A stretch of DNA of 64,000 nt from Hydrogenophaga flava NBRC 102514 (GCF_001571145.1 NZ_BCTF01000025.1:1-64000), one strand, 5' to 3'; positions 1 through 9,796 are shown, numbered from the stretch's first letter. Made by a program: numbers and translations. The notes: generated from the letters alone by a model not told the origin.

Positions 1-2176
1 GCGAAGCGGCAGCGATTTCCTGCACCAGGTCGGAAGTGCGCTGGATCGAGGGCACGATCTGGCCCAGCAGATGCCCGGCCCGCTCGGCCGTGTCCACGCT
101 GTGACCGGCCAGGTCGCCGATTTCCTTGGCCGCTTCCTGGCTGCGCTCGGCCAGCTTGCGCACCTCGGCCGCGACCACCGCGAAGCCCTTGCCGTGTTCA
201 CCGGCGCGCGCCGCCTCGATGGCCGCATTGAGCGCCAGCAGGTTGGTCTGGTAGGCGATGTCGTCGACGATGCTGATCTTGGCCGCGATCTGCTTCATGG
301 CCTGTACGGTCTGCGTCACCGCCTGCCCACCGTCACCCGCTTCCTTGCTGGCCTTGGTGGCCATGCCGTCGGTGACCTTGGCGTTGTCGCTGTTCTGCGA
401 GATGGAGGCCGACATCTGTTCGATCGAGGCCGTGGTCTCTTCGACCGACGCGGCCTGCTCGCTGGCGGCCTGCGACAGGCTCTGCGCGGTGGCACTGACC
501 TGGTTGGCCGCGCCGGTCAGGGCTTCGGCGGCCGAGCGCACCTCGTCCATCACGCCGGCCAGCTTCTCGCAGGTGGCGTTGGCGTCGTCCTTGACGCGCA
601 GGAAGGTGCCGGCGCAGTCGCGGTCGATGCGCTGGCTCAGGTCGCCGCTGGACAGGGCGCCGAAGACACGGCCGACATCGCCGAACATCACCTCGGTGGT
701 CTCCAGAAGGGCGTTGATGCCCTCGCACAGCGCCAGCGGCGCGCCGGTCTTGCCCTCCACCGGGATGCGCTGCTCCAGGTCGCCCTCGCGCGCCGCGGCG
801 GTGGCGGCCTGCGCCTGCTCGACCACGGTAGCCAGCATCTCGGCGGCCTTGACCTGGGCGGTCACGTCGGTGGCGTACTTGACGACCTTGAAGGGCTTGC
901 CGTTGAGATCGAGGATGGGGTTGTAGGACGCCTGGATCCAGATCTCCTGACCGCCCTTGCCGATGCGGCGGTAGCGGCCGGCGTCGAACTGGCCGCGGCC
1001 CAGGCGGTCCCAGAACTCGCGGTAGGCCGGCTGCGCGCGCTCGACCGGGTCGACAAACATGCTGTGGTGGTGGCCCTGGATCTCGGCCAGCGTGTAACCC
1101 AGTGCGCCCAGGAAGTTGTCGTTCGCGCTCAGCACCTTGCCCGAGAGATCGAACTCGATCACCGCCTGGGCCTTGCCGATGGCCTCGATCTGGCCCGACC
1201 AGTCGGCCGCCTGCAGGCGCTGCGCGGTGATGTCGGTGGCGTACTTCACCACCTTGAAGGGCTTGCCCGCGGGGTCGAGGATCGGGTTGTACGAGGCCTG
1301 GATCCAGACCTCCTTGCCCCCCTTGCCGATGCGCTTGTACTGGCCCGCGTCGTACTCGCCGCGGCCGAGCTTGTCCCAGAACATCCGGTACTCGGGGCTG
1401 GCCGCATGGGCCGGTTCGACGAACAGGCTGTGGTGCTGGCCGCGGATCTCGTCCAGCGTGTAGCCCAGGGCGCGCAGGAAGTTGTCGTTGGCGCTGAGCA
1501 CCTTGCCCGAGAGATCGAACTCGATCACCGCCTGGGCCTTGCCGATCGCGTCGATCTGACCGCTCCAGTTGGCCGCCTCCCGCTTGGACTGGGTGACGTC
1601 GGTGGCGATCTTGATGACCTTGGTGACACGGCCGTTGTCGTCCTTCACCGGCGCGTAGGTGGCCTGGATCCAGACCTCGCGGCCGTCCCGGGCGATGCGC
1701 TTGAACACGTCCACCTGGGTCTTGCCGGCGTTCAGTTCGTCCCAGAAGTCGCGGTAGGCCGGGCTGTTCACCACGACCGGGTCGACGAAGATGCGGTGGT
1801 GCTTGCCGACGATCTCGCTCTCGGCGTAGCCCAGCAGCGAGCAGAAATTGCCGTTGGCCTTGAGCACCTGGCCCTGGGTGTCGAACTCGATGTAGGCGTA
1901 GCTGGTGTCGATGGCGGTCACGACACCCGCGGCCATCGCCCGGCTGATCTGGCGTTCCCGACCGGCCTCGGCGACCACCTGGTCGAGCCTGCCGGTGACC
2001 TCGGCCAGCCGGGCCTCGGCCGCGGCGCGGATCTGTTCCTTCTCGTGCAACACCTCGGCCAGCTTTGCCGCGGTGGCGGCGCGGGCCTGTTCCTTGTCCT
2101 GCAGCGCCTGGGCGAGCTGGTCGAGTTCGGAGCCAGCGAAGAGGCGGGCGATCCAGGGAGTGCGTGTCTGTGTCAT
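1..2176 (-). CDS. Methyl-accepting chemotaxis protein with three PAS domains (C-terminus off the left edge)
   Basis: Cytoplasmic chemoreceptor that would sense through PAS domains and control the CheA kinase next door. Reading the minus strand from the ATG at 2176 gives at least 725 residues without a stop. After a short alpha-helical N-terminus there are three PAS/PAC units of 122 residues each (about residues 71-193, 193-315 and 315-437), each with a WIQA(S/T)Y core. A HAMP-like linker follows, then the MCP signalling domain; its hairpin tip ([20 protein letters not shown]) lies near residue 645. I see no membrane segment, so it should be soluble. The start codon overlaps the cheA stop (ATGA). 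PAS units 2 and 3 are near-identical at DNA level. Ligand unknown; the PAS fold can hold haem, FAD or small molecules. Confidence 0.93.
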   Translation of the reverse strand, partial: MTQTRTPWIARLFAGSELDQLAQALQDKEQARAATAAKLAEVLHEKEQIRAAAEARLAEVTGRLDQVVAEAGRERQISRAMAAGVVTAIDTSYAYIEFDTQGQVLKANGNFCSLLGYAESEIVGKHHRIFVDPVVVNSPAYRDFWDELNAGKTQVDVFKRIARDGREVWIQATYAPVKDDNGRVTKVIKIATDVTQSKREAANWSGQIDAIGKAQAVIEFDLSGKVLSANDNFLRALGYTLDEIRGQHHSLFVEPAHAASPEYRMFWDKLGRGEYDAGQYKRIGKGGKEVWIQASYNPILDPAGKPFKVVKYATDITAQRLQAADWSGQIEAIGKAQAVIEFDLSGKVLSANDNFLGALGYTLAEIQGHHHSMFVDPVERAQPAYREFWDRLGRGQFDAGRYRRIGKGGQEIWIQASYNPILDLNGKPFKVVKYATDVTAQVKAAEMLATVVEQAQAATAAAREGDLEQRIPVEGKTGAPLALCEGINALLETTEVMFGDVGRVFGALSSGDLSQRIDRDCAGTFLRVKDDANATCEKLAGVMDEVRSAAEALTGAANQVSATAQSLSQAASEQAASVEETTASIEQMSASISQNSDNAKVTDGMATKASKEAGDGGQAVTQTVQAMKQIAAKISIVDDIAYQTNLLALNAAIEAARAGEHGKGFAVVAAEVRKLAERSQEAAKEIGDLAGHSVDTAERAGHLLGQIVPSIQRTSDLVQEIAAAS

Positions 2177-4305
2177 TGCGAGGGTCCTTCGGCAGGAGCG
2201 GATTCGGTGATCGAAGAGGGAGGGGTGAAGACGGCAGGGCGGGGACGCGCGCGGGACGGCGGATGGATCGCCAGCTGGCACAGCGAGGCCACGTCGAAGA
2301 TCAGGGCCACGTCGCCATTGCCCAGGATGGAGGAACCGGACATGCCACGCAGGCTGCGGAACATGCGGCCCAGCGGCTTGATCACCGTCTTGTGCTGACC
2401 CAGCAGCTGGTCGACCAGCACCCCGTAGCGCTGACCGCCCGAGCGGATCACCACGATGCTGACCCGGTCGGGTTCGGGCGAGTCGAGCGCGTAGAGCTGG
2501 CGCAGGCTCACCACCGGCAGGGCCTGGCCGCGCAGCTCGGTCACACCGCGGCCGCTGGCGTCCATCTCGGTGGCGCTGGAGCGGCTCTCGATCACCTCCA
2601 CCACCGCGTCGAGCGGGAAGATGAAGCGGGAGTCGCCGACCCCGATCAGGAAGCCGTCGATGATGGCCAGGGTCAGCGGCAGGCGGATCTCGATGGTCGA
2701 GCCCGCGCCTTCCTCGCTGGTGAGCTGCACCGTGCCGCGCAGCGCCTCGATGTTGCTGCGCACCACGTCCATGCCGACACCACGGCCGCTCAGGTTGGTG
2801 ACCTTCTCGGCGGTGGAGAACCCGGGCGCGAAGATGAGTTTGAGGATGTCGGCGTCGGCCGGCACCACGCCAGGCTCCACCAGGCCCCGCTCCCAGGCAC
2901 GCGCCAGCACCTTCTGGCGCTGCACGCCACGACCGTCGTCGGTGATGCGGATCAGGATGCTGCCGGACTCGTGGCAGGCCGAGAGGATGAGCCGGCCCTG
3001 TGCCGGCTTGCCGGCGGCGACCCGTTGTTCGGGGGTTTCCAGCCCGTGGTCCAGCCCGTTGCGCACCAGGTGCATCAGCGGGTCGGCGATGCGCTCGACC
3101 ACCGACTTGTCCAGCTCGGTGTCGCCACCGACGATCTCCAGCTGCACTTCCTTGCCCAGCTCGGACGCGGTGTCGCGCACCACTCGGCGAAAGCGCGAGA
3201 AGGTCTCGCCGATGGGCACCATGCGCAGCTGCAGCGTGCCGTTGCGGATCTCCTCGATCAGTTGGTTGATCTGTTCGTTGGCCTCGATCAGCGAGCCCTG
3301 GCGCGACTGGCGCGCCAGCAGCGAGGCGCCGGCGCCCGCGATCACGAGCTCGCCCAGCAGGTTGATCACGGCGTCGAGCCGGTCGGCCTGCACGCGGATG
3401 AAGCGCTGCTCCTCGCCGCCCTCGCGCGGTTTGGTGCCCGCCGCCGGTGCCCGGGCCGCTTCGGGTGTGGCGGGTGTGGCGGGCGCAAGGGATGCGGTGT
3501 CGGCCGGTGCGGTCACCGCCACCATGGCGGCCGGCGCGCAGGCCTGCGGCTGCGCCGGTGGAGTGATCTGCAGCGTGCAGTCCTCGCGCACGAAGCTGAA
3601 CGCGGCCTCGATCGCCGCCTGATCGGCCGTGGTCTCCAGCTCGAAGCCGAACGCCAGGTGGCAGCTTTCCGGATCGAGCGTGTCGAGACCCGGCACGGCG
3701 CAGCGGTCGCACTCGATGCGGGTGATGGCGCCCAGACCGCGCAGGTAGTTGAGGATGGCCAGCGGGTCCATGCCGTTGCGGAAGGTGTCGGGTAGGAAGC
3801 CGACCTGCAGCGTCCAGACCCGGGTGGCGCTGTCGCCGTCGGCAACCGCCTCGGGCGCAGCCCCTGCCGCCACCGCAGAGGCCGCCGGGGCGTCACCGCT
3901 GAAGGCCTGCAGGCGCGTTTCGAGGCTGGCGCGGGCCGCGGCCTCGTCGGCACTGACCGCCCCGCCCGACTGCGCCAGGCGGATCAGGAAGCGGATCTGG
4001 TCGTTGCACTGCAGCAGCAGCGTGCCCATGTCGGGCGTGAAGCCGACCAGGCCGTCGCGCAGCCGGTCCAGCAGGGTCTCGACGTGGTGCGTGAACGCCA
4101 CCACCTCGTCCAGACCGAAGATGCCGGCCGATCCCTTGACGGTGTGGGCGCAGCGAAAGAGCGCCCCCAGCAGTTCGCCGTTGTCGGGCTGGTCTTCCAG
4201 CTCCAGCAGCAGGTGTTCGATGGCTTCGAGCTGTTCGCCCGACTCGCTGATGAAGGCGGGCAAGGCCTCGGCGATGAAGCTCTGGTCGGCGTCCTGTGCA
4301 CTCAT
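2173..4305 (-). CDS. cheA: Chemotaxis histidine kinase CheA
   Basis: Autophosphorylating kinase of the chemosensory array, 710 residues. An N-terminal Hpt domain carries the phospho-accepting histidine H54 in [13 protein letters not shown]. About residues 160-250 form a module with a [15 protein letters not shown] motif instead of a classic CheY-binding P2 domain. The dimerisation helix starts near 300. The HATPase has an N-box ([10 protein letters not shown], near 412) and the G boxes DDGRG and GRGVGMD. A CheW-like domain spans about 540-675. The start overlaps the STAS stop (ATGA) and is preceded by GGGAG; the stop overlaps the MCP start. Phosphotransfer to the CheY encoded upstream is the natural inference. 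No receiver domain is attached. Confidence 0.95.
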   Translation of the reverse strand: MSAQDADQSFIAEALPAFISESGEQLEAIEHLLLELEDQPDNGELLGALFRCAHTVKGSAGIFGLDEVVAFTHHVETLLDRLRDGLVGFTPDMGTLLLQCNDQIRFLIRLAQSGGAVSADEAAARASLETRLQAFSGDAPAASAVAAGAAPEAVADGDSATRVWTLQVGFLPDTFRNGMDPLAILNYLRGLGAITRIECDRCAVPGLDTLDPESCHLAFGFELETTADQAAIEAAFSFVREDCTLQITPPAQPQACAPAAMVAVTAPADTASLAPATPATPEAARAPAAGTKPREGGEEQRFIRVQADRLDAVINLLGELVIAGAGASLLARQSRQGSLIEANEQINQLIEEIRNGTLQLRMVPIGETFSRFRRVVRDTASELGKEVQLEIVGGDTELDKSVVERIADPLMHLVRNGLDHGLETPEQRVAAGKPAQGRLILSACHESGSILIRITDDGRGVQRQKVLARAWERGLVEPGVVPADADILKLIFAPGFSTAEKVTNLSGRGVGMDVVRSNIEALRGTVQLTSEEGAGSTIEIRLPLTLAIIDGFLIGVGDSRFIFPLDAVVEVIESRSSATEMDASGRGVTELRGQALPVVSLRQLYALDSPEPDRVSIVVIRSGGQRYGVLVDQLLGQHKTVIKPLGRMFRSLRGMSGSSILGNGDVALIFDVASLCQLAIHPPSRARPRPAVFTPPSSITESAPAEGPSQ

Positions 4306-4610
4306 GCGGTGACTCCCTGTTCGGTTCGGTCGGACAGCCAGCCGGCCAACCCGAGGGCGGCACAGGCCTCCACCAGCGGTGTGCTCGGCTGGTTCAGCCG
4401 CAGCGCCTGCGAGCGCTCCTCCAGGGAGCGGGCCAGCGACAGCAGCAGCTGCACACCAGCGGCGTCGACCTGGTCGACCGCAGAGGCCTCCAGCGCCCAG
4501 GCGTCACCGCCGTCGGTGGTGTTCTCGGCCAGCCAGGTGCGCGCCTGGGCGCACAGCTCGCTGGCGGTGTAGATGGTCAGTTCGGGGGGCAGGCTGCGCT
4601 GGGTGTCCAT
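4302..4610 (-). CDS. STAS-domain protein of the chemosensory operon
   Basis: Small 102-residue protein with a STAS-type (anti-sigma-factor-antagonist/MlaB-like) pattern: LTIYTASEL, then WALEASAVDQVDAAGVQLLLSLAR. The segment SAVDQVDAAG matches the region around the phosphorylatable serine of STAS proteins, but here the usual D-S-x-G serine is replaced by DAAG, so classic SpoIIAA-type phosphorylation is doubtful. It lies between cheY and cheA and its stop overlaps the cheA start by ATGA, so translation is probably coupled. STAS proteins occur in several chemosensory operons, but their role there is not settled. It could act as a scaffold or phosphorylation-independent switch. Confidence 0.8.
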   Translation of the reverse strand: MDTQRSLPPELTIYTASELCAQARTWLAENTTDGGDAWALEASAVDQVDAAGVQLLLSLARSLEERSQALRLNQPSTPLVEACAALGLAGWLSDRTEQGVTA

Positions 4611-4620
4611 GGCAGCCCCT

Positions 4621-4992
4621 TCACGGCAGGATCAGCTTGGACACCGCGTCCAGCAGCTGCGGCGGGTTGAAGGGCTTGACGATCCAGGCCTTGGCGCCCG
4701 CGGCACGACCCTGCTCCTTCTTGGCGTCCTGCCCTTCGGTGGTGAGCATGACCACCGGGGTGAACTTGTGGCGCGGGTGCTTCTTGACCTCGGTCACGAA
4801 GGCGATGCCGTCCATGACCGGCATGTTCACGTCGCTGACGATCAGGTGCACCTTGCCCGCCTTCTCCAGCTGGGCCAGGCCTTCCTTGCCGTCGCCGGCT
4901 TCGAGCACGTCGTAGCCCGCGCGGTTGAGGGCCAGCTTCACCACCAGGCGCAGTGAGCTGGAGTCGTCGACGATCAGTATGGTCTTGGCCAT
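4621..4992 (-). CDS. cheY: Chemotaxis response regulator CheY
   Basis: Single-domain receiver of 123 residues. It has the acidic pair D9/D10, the phosphoryl acceptor D54 (IVSDVNMPVMDG), the conserved threonine pair TT at 84-85, and K106 in VKPFNPP. There is no output domain, so it acts by binding a target, either the flagellar switch or another component of this pathway. It is the second gene of the operon, about 10 bp upstream of the STAS gene, and cheA is two genes downstream. The closest general pattern is the MVVTDxNMP-type CheY found with CheA kinases. Confidence 0.95.
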   Translation of the reverse strand: MAKTILIVDDSSSLRLVVKLALNRAGYDVLEAGDGKEGLAQLEKAGKVHLIVSDVNMPVMDGIAFVTEVKKHPRHKFTPVVMLTTEGQDAKKEQGRAAGAKAWIVKPFNPPQLLDAVSKLILP

Positions 4993-5019
4993 GGAAGGCT
5001 CCCGGAGGTCGGAGGGGGG

Positions 5020-6075
5020 TCAGAAGAAGGTGGTTTCGGTGCTGCTGCCGGCGGAGCCCGCCGCGCCGCCGGAGGCGGCCTGCCGCTGCTCGTCGGTGGT
5101 GTAGCCCGCGGTGAGCAGGGCCTCCCATTCGCTGGCGTCGGGCACGCGCCCGTCGGCCAGCGCGCCCTGCAGCCGATCGGCGGCCTGGGCCATGGAGTTG
5201 CGCACCTGGTCGAGGATCTGGTGCACGCGGTCCTGGAACTGGAAGGCGATCATCAGCTGCTCGACCTCGGCCTTGACCATGGCGCCGCGCTGGCGCAGCT
5301 CGGTCGCACGGGCATTGAGATCGGAGACGGTGCTGTCGACGCGCGCGATCACGTCGTTGACCAGCTGGCCGGAAGAGTTCACGGCCTGGGCATCGCGCTG
5401 TGCGTGGGCATCGGCATCTTCCAGGGCATGTCGCACACGGTTGCCGAACTGGCTCACCTGCTCGGCGATGTTCTTGCCCGTGGTGCCGGATTCGGTGGAC
5501 AGGCGGCGCACCTCGGCGGCCACCACCGAGAAGCCGCGGCCGCTTTCGCCGGCGCGCGCGGCCTCGATGGCGGCGTTGATCGACAGCAGGTTGGTCTGGC
5601 GCGCGAGCTTGCTCACGTCCTCGGCCATCTGGGCCAGGCTGTGCGACGCGGTCGAGAGCGAACGCACCGAACCCATCATGCCGTCGCGCGAGGCGACCAG
5701 GTGCGAGAAGGTGTCCAACAGTTCGCGCAGCTGCTGCTCACAACTGCCAAGCATGGCGGCCCTGGCGTCCACCTCGGCGGCGGAATCGCCGGCCTCACCC
5801 TCGGGGGAGACGATGGCGTCGAGCGTCTGGAGGATGGCGGAGAAGCCGCCCAGCAGGGTCTGCGTGGCCTCGTGCATCTGGTCCTGCGCGGTGCCCAGGT
5901 GGGTCGACCACAGCGCCGACGCCTGGCTCAGGCGCTGCGCCACCTCCTCCAGGACGGGCGGCGCCGCCGGCCGGGACGAGGCGGGCAGCAACCGGGCGAA
6001 GGGCTGCATCAGCCAGGCGCCGAGCCCACCGGACCGTTCTGCCAGCGGTGCATGGGGATGCAACAGGACACGCAT
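5020..6075 (-). CDS. Short soluble methyl-accepting chemotaxis-like protein
   Basis: 351 residues from the ATG at 6075 ([11 protein letters not shown]). The same frame extends upstream to a TTG at 6141, but that start has no support. There is no transmembrane segment or recognised sensor domain. The C-terminal two thirds is an MCP-type coiled coil with the hairpin tip [20 protein letters not shown] and [14 protein letters not shown] later segment [18 protein letters not shown] is typical of short MCP-like proteins encoded with CheA/CheY. The C-terminus ends TTFF after a Gly/Ala/Ser tail, loosely like a CheR-binding tether. It is the first gene of the operon and has a possible sigma-28 promoter upstream. 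Confidence 0.85.
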   Translation of the reverse strand: MRVLLHPHAPLAERSGGLGAWLMQPFARLLPASSRPAAPPVLEEVAQRLSQASALWSTHLGTAQDQMHEATQTLLGGFSAILQTLDAIVSPEGEAGDSAAEVDARAAMLGSCEQQLRELLDTFSHLVASRDGMMGSVRSLSTASHSLAQMAEDVSKLARQTNLLSINAAIEAARAGESGRGFSVVAAEVRRLSTESGTTGKNIAEQVSQFGNRVRHALEDADAHAQRDAQAVNSSGQLVNDVIARVDSTVSDLNARATELRQRGAMVKAEVEQLMIAFQFQDRVHQILDQVRNSMAQAADRLQGALADGRVPDASEWEALLTAGYTTDEQRQAASGGAAGSAGSSTETTFF

Positions 6076-6162
6076 ACCAAAGTGCTCGAAGTGAGTGAAT
6101 GAACAGTGATCCTGTCGACCAAACGCACTCAGTCGTAACAAATCGAATCACCGGTCTCTTCA

Positions 6163-6189
6163 CTATCGACCGGATTGGCATGGGCTTAA
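6163..6189 (-). promoter_or_regulatory. Candidate sigma-28 (FliA) promoter for the chemosensory operon
   Basis: On the minus strand TTAA (6189-6186) is followed after exactly 15 bp by GTCGATAG (6170-6163). The known FliA consensus is TAAA-N15-GCCGATAA, so the -10 box matches 6 of 8 and the spacing is exact. Predicted transcript start is near 6155, about 80 nt before the small MCP gene. The context supports it; the match alone is only moderate. Confidence 0.4.
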
Positions 6190-6234
6190 GCCCCAAATAG
6201 AAAGTGTGGTAGCGAGCTTTTCGCGCCAGTGCGT

Positions 6235-7287
6235 TCAGGCCACCGGCTGGATCGGCACGGTGCGCCGGAGCGGCCGTTCGGGCTTTTCCGCACGCGCCCG
6301 CAGCTGACCGCAGCCGCCGTCCACGTCCTGCCCGGCGGACATGCGCAGCTTGGTCAGGATGTGGCGCCGGTGCAGGCGCCGCGCCATGTTGGCGGCCTTC
6401 TCCCAGCTCGGCCGCGTGAAGGGCATGCCTTCGGTGGTGTTGTACGGAATCAGGTTGAGGATGGCGTACTTGCCGGTGAGCAGGCGCACGATGCCTTCGA
6501 TCTCGTCATCGCCGTCGTTCACGCCGTCCAGCAGCGTCCACTGGTACTGAATGGGGTAGCCAGTGGCGCGGGCGTAGGCCTCGCCGGCCTCCACCAGTTC
6601 TTCGGGCGTGAGCAGCGGCGCGCGCGGCAGCAGATCGCGGCGCAGATCGGCCCTGGTGGTGTGCAGCGACAGGGCCAGCGCCGGCTTGACGGCGCCGCGC
6701 GGCAGTTCGTCGAACACGCGCGGGTCGCCCACGGTGGAGAACACCAGGTTCTTGTGGCCGATGTTGCCGGCCGTGCCCAGCAGCTCGATGGCCTCCATCA
6801 CGTTGTCCAGGTTGTGCGCGGGCTCGCCCATGCCCATGAACACCACCTTCTTCACCGGCCGGCGCGTGCGCGCCAGCGCCACCTGGGCCACGATCTCGGC
6901 GCTGCCGACCTGGCGGATCAGCCCCGTGGTGCCGGTCATGCAGAAGCGGCAGCCCACCGCGCAGCCCACCTGGGTGGACACGCACAGCCCCGGCGTACGG
7001 TCGGGCAGCAGCAGCACGCTCTCCACCAGCTGGCCGTCGCCGAGTTTGACCAGCAGGCGCTCGGACCCATCGTCGCCCGGGTGGGCGGATTCCAGCATCG
7101 CCAGGCCGGCCAGCTCGGCTTCGAGCGCCGGCAGCGCGGCGCGCAGCGTGGCTGGCAGGAAGTGTTCGATCTGCCGCTTGCCCGCCGTCTGCGGCAGGGC
7201 GTTGCTCCACAGGCGGAGCACGCGGTGCTGGTGTTTGGGCAGGGCGCCGAGGGACTGAAGCCGCTCGCGCAAGTCAGAGATACGCAT
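6235..7287 (-). CDS. RlmN-family radical SAM RNA methyltransferase (paralog type)
   Basis: 350 residues from the ATG at 7287 (MRISDLRERLQSLG). The radical-SAM cysteines are in CAVGCRFCMTG (C-x3-C-x2-C). GMGEPAHNLDNV and STVGDP follow the RlmN/Cfr pattern, and the C-terminal SAGQDVDGGCGQL contains the second catalytic cysteine of the family. RlmN methylates C2 of A2503 in 23S rRNA and A37 of some tRNAs. The N-terminal region is shorter than and different from canonical betaproteobacterial RlmN (no FRATQLFRWIHQ-type stretch; instead HQHRVLRLWSNAL), so I call it an RlmN-like paralog rather than rlmN. The gene is divergent from the pirin genes. Confidence 0.85.
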   Translation of the reverse strand: MRISDLRERLQSLGALPKHQHRVLRLWSNALPQTAGKRQIEHFLPATLRAALPALEAELAGLAMLESAHPGDDGSERLLVKLGDGQLVESVLLLPDRTPGLCVSTQVGCAVGCRFCMTGTTGLIRQVGSAEIVAQVALARTRRPVKKVVFMGMGEPAHNLDNVMEAIELLGTAGNIGHKNLVFSTVGDPRVFDELPRGAVKPALALSLHTTRADLRRDLLPRAPLLTPEELVEAGEAYARATGYPIQYQWTLLDGVNDGDDEIEGIVRLLTGKYAILNLIPYNTTEGMPFTRPSWEKAANMARRLHRRHILTKLRMSAGQDVDGGCGQLRARAEKPERPLRRTVPIQPVA

Positions 7288-7363
7288 CCCGGGATTGTCC
7301 CTGAGGGTCGCGCTGAACGCCGGGCCGACAGAGAATGCGCCTTCGAAAAGGAGACTCCCCACG

Positions 7364-8236
7364 ATGAAGTCCGTGTCATTCATCCAGCGCAACACGCAGG
7401 GCCACTGGGTCGGCGACGGTTTTCCCGTGCGCACCCTGTTCTCGTACAACGACGACCCCGCCGCGTTCTCGCCCTTCCTCATGCTCGACTACGGCGGCCC
7501 GGTGGTGTTCGAGCCGACGACCAAGCGGCGCGGCGTTGGCGCGCACCCGCACCGCGGCTTCGAGACCGTGACCATCGTCTACGACGGCGAGGTCACCCAC
7601 CGCGACTCCACCGGCGGCGGCGGCACCATCGGCCCCGGCGAGGTGCAGTGGATGACCGCCGCGGCGGGCATCGTGCACGAGGAATTCCATAGCGAGGCCT
7701 ATGGCCGCAGCGGCGGCCCCTTCCGCATGGTGCAGCTGTGGGTGAACCTGCCGGCGCGCGACAAGATGGCGCCCCCCGGCTACCAGGGCATCACGGCCGC
7801 GCAGATTCCGACGCTGCCGCTGACCGATGTGAACGGTCAGGACGCAGGCACGGTACGGCCCATCGCGGGCACGTTCGACGGCGCCACCGGACCGGCGAAC
7901 ACCTTCACGCCCATGCAGGTCTGGGACGTGCAACTGAAAGCCGGCCACACCGTCGCCCTGCCCGCGCCCGAGGGCCACACCACGGTGCCGCTGGTCTACC
8001 AGGGCCGGGTGAAGACGGCCGACGGCCAGGAAGCCGGCGACGCCGAAATGATCGTCTACGAGCGCGCGGGCGAAGGCGTGCAGCTGACCGCGCTGGCCGA
8101 CACCACGCTGCTGTGGCTGTGCGGCGAACCCATCGACGAACCCGTCGTGGGTTACGGTCCCTTCGTGATGAACACGCCGCAGGAAATCCAGCAGGCGTTT
8201 GTCGATTTCCAGTCCGGAAGAATGGGGAGGCTTTGA
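7364..8236 (+). CDS. Pirin family protein (first of a tandem pair)
   Basis: Bicupin of the pirin family, 290 residues. The start at 7364 is set by AAAAGGAGA at 7347-7354. The metal site is visible as HPHRGFET (two His) and GIVHEE (His and Glu), the H-x-H ... H-x-E ligand set known for pirins. Pirins bind iron; some act as quercetinase-like dioxygenases, others as redox-linked cofactors. The substrate cannot be read from sequence. The stop is one base before the start of the second pirin, so the two are co-transcribed. Confidence 0.9.
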   Translation: MKSVSFIQRNTQGHWVGDGFPVRTLFSYNDDPAAFSPFLMLDYGGPVVFEPTTKRRGVGAHPHRGFETVTIVYDGEVTHRDSTGGGGTIGPGEVQWMTAAAGIVHEEFHSEAYGRSGGPFRMVQLWVNLPARDKMAPPGYQGITAAQIPTLPLTDVNGQDAGTVRPIAGTFDGATGPANTFTPMQVWDVQLKAGHTVALPAPEGHTTVPLVYQGRVKTADGQEAGDAEMIVYERAGEGVQLTALADTTLLWLCGEPIDEPVVGYGPFVMNTPQEIQQAFVDFQSGRMGRL

Positions 8237-8237
8237 C

Positions 8238-9116
8238 ATGTTGGAGATGCTGATCACCGCCCGCCCCGGCGACCTGGGCCACGGCCTGACGGTGCGGCGC
8301 GTGCTGCCCTACGCGAAGCGCCGCCACGTCGGTCCGTTCGTGTTCATGGACCACGCCGGCCCGGTGACGCTGGCGCCCGAGCATGTGCGCGCCGCCGACG
8401 TGAGGCCGCACCCGCACATTGGCCTGTCCACCGTGAGCTACCTGCTCAGCGGCATGATCACCCACCGAGACAGCCTGGGCATCCGGCAGGACATCAAACC
8501 GGGCGACGTGAACTGGATGACCGCCGGCCGCGGCATCAGCCACTCCGAACGCTTCACCCACCCCGAATCGTTCGCGGGCGGCGGGCTGGAGCTGATGCAG
8601 TTCTGGGTCGCGCTGCCCGAAGCCGACGAAGAGTGCGAGCCGGCCTTCACCCACTACCCGCAGGCCCTGATGCCTGAGCAGGAAGCAGACGGCGTGTGGT
8701 GGCGCCTGTTCGCCGGCAGCGCCTATGGGCAGACCACACCGGTGCGCACCCACTCGCCGCTGTTCGCGCTGCACGCGCAGCTGCAACCCGGCGCCACACT
8801 CGCCCCGTCCGGCGGCCACGCCGAGCAGGCGGTGTACGTGGCGCGCGGCGCCGTGACCCATGGCGACACCACCGCGGAACCCGGCCAGCTGCTGGTCTTC
8901 ACCGGAGACAGCGAACGCGATGGCGACGCCGTCACCGCGGGCGCCGACGGCGCCACGCTGATGGTCTTCGGTGGCCAGCCGCTGGGCGAGCGCCACATGT
9001 TCTGGAACTTCGTGTCCTCACGCAAGGAACGCATCGAGCAGGCCAAGGCCGACTGGCGGGAAGGCCGCTTCGCGCTGCCGCCGGACGACCACGACGAGTG
9101 GATTCCACTGCCCTGA
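8238..9116 (+). CDS. Pirin family protein (second of a tandem pair)
   Basis: 292 residues with start at 8238 after GGGGAGG (8224-8230). The metal ligands fall in HPHIGLST and GISHSERF (H-x-H ... H-x-E). It belongs to the same family as its neighbour but is clearly diverged, so this is an old duplication or a pairing of two pirin subfamilies rather than a recent copy. The C-terminal cupin ends with MFWNFVSSRKERIEQAKADW, a segment common in YhaK/YhhW-type pirins. Function likely redox or dioxygenase related; unproven. Confidence 0.9.
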   Translation: MLEMLITARPGDLGHGLTVRRVLPYAKRRHVGPFVFMDHAGPVTLAPEHVRAADVRPHPHIGLSTVSYLLSGMITHRDSLGIRQDIKPGDVNWMTAGRGISHSERFTHPESFAGGGLELMQFWVALPEADEECEPAFTHYPQALMPEQEADGVWWRLFAGSAYGQTTPVRTHSPLFALHAQLQPGATLAPSGGHAEQAVYVARGAVTHGDTTAEPGQLLVFTGDSERDGDAVTAGADGATLMVFGGQPLGERHMFWNFVSSRKERIEQAKADWREGRFALPPDDHDEWIPLP

Positions 9117-9172
9117 AATGCGGCGCGCACTTGGTCACACCAGGTACCAGGCCGCCACGGCACAATGCCGGC

Positions 9173-9793
9173 ATGTCCCTCTTTGACCGACTGTTCGGCG
9201 CGCGTGGCCGGGAACACCCCGAGTCGCGCCTGCCGGCCGACCGCCAGGCCGCCGTGGACGGTTCGTCCTCCGCGCACGAGGCCGCCCGCCTGTTGCGCGC
9301 GCCCACCGCGCTGATGCAGCTCAGCGAGGCCGAGGCGCTGACCGTGGTCGGCTTCATGCGGCCGCGGCGCTTCAGGAGCGGCACAACCATCATCCGCCAG
9401 GGCGAGGCCACCGACACCGGCTACATGGTGCTGGTGCTCGAAGGCGAGATCACCGTGGAGACGCTGATCGCGCGCCGCGTCAACCCGGTCACCGTGACCG
9501 TGCTGGGCCCGGGCAGCCTGATCGGGGAAATGGCCCTGGTCGACGGCGGTGCGCGCTCGGCCTCCTGCACCGCGAGCACCGACGTGGTCTGCGCCGTGCT
9601 CACACGCGATGCCCTGGAGGCGGTGACGGCCGAACAGCCCGCCACCGCCGCCAAGCTCATGACCGCCGTGGCCCAGCGCCTGGCCGAGCGCCTGCGCGAC
9701 AGCGGGCACAAGCTGAAGGTCTACAGCCAGCTGGTGCAGACCATGCAGCAGGAAATCGACTCTCTGATGCCGACGCCCGACGGGCGACGGTGA
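9173..9793 (+). CDS. Cyclic nucleotide-binding-domain protein without DNA-binding domain
   Basis: 206 residues. The cNMP/CRP-type beta-roll covers roughly residues 45-165, with the phosphate-binding-cassette-like stretch GSLIGEMALVDGGARSAS (the RSA core is present). After it comes only a helix (TAVAQRLAERLRDSGHKL) with no helix-turn-helix, unlike CRP or FNR. It may therefore be a ligand-sensing protein acting by protein contact. The start is the ATG at 9173. No Shine-Dalgarno is visible, but CACAAT (9161-9166) lies 6 bases before the ATG, suggesting a leaderless transcript. The true ligand is unknown. Confidence 0.8.
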   Translation: MSLFDRLFGARGREHPESRLPADRQAAVDGSSSAHEAARLLRAPTALMQLSEAEALTVVGFMRPRRFRSGTTIIRQGEATDTGYMVLVLEGEITVETLIARRVNPVTVTVLGPGSLIGEMALVDGGARSASCTASTDVVCAVLTRDALEAVTAEQPATAAKLMTAVAQRLAERLRDSGHKLKVYSQLVQTMQQEIDSLMPTPDGRR

Positions 9794-9796
9794 GAC

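Noticed and set aside
71..2398. Long plus-strand open frame of about 775 codons opposite the chemoreceptor
   Set aside because: Translation is low-complexity Arg/Gly/Leu/His-rich without domain; the minus strand holds an MCP with full PAS and signalling motifs. It is a shadow caused by high G+C.
6076..6141. TTG-initiated extension of the small MCP
   Set aside because: It adds 22 residues with no MCP similarity and no RBS; the internal ATG at 6075 is more natural.
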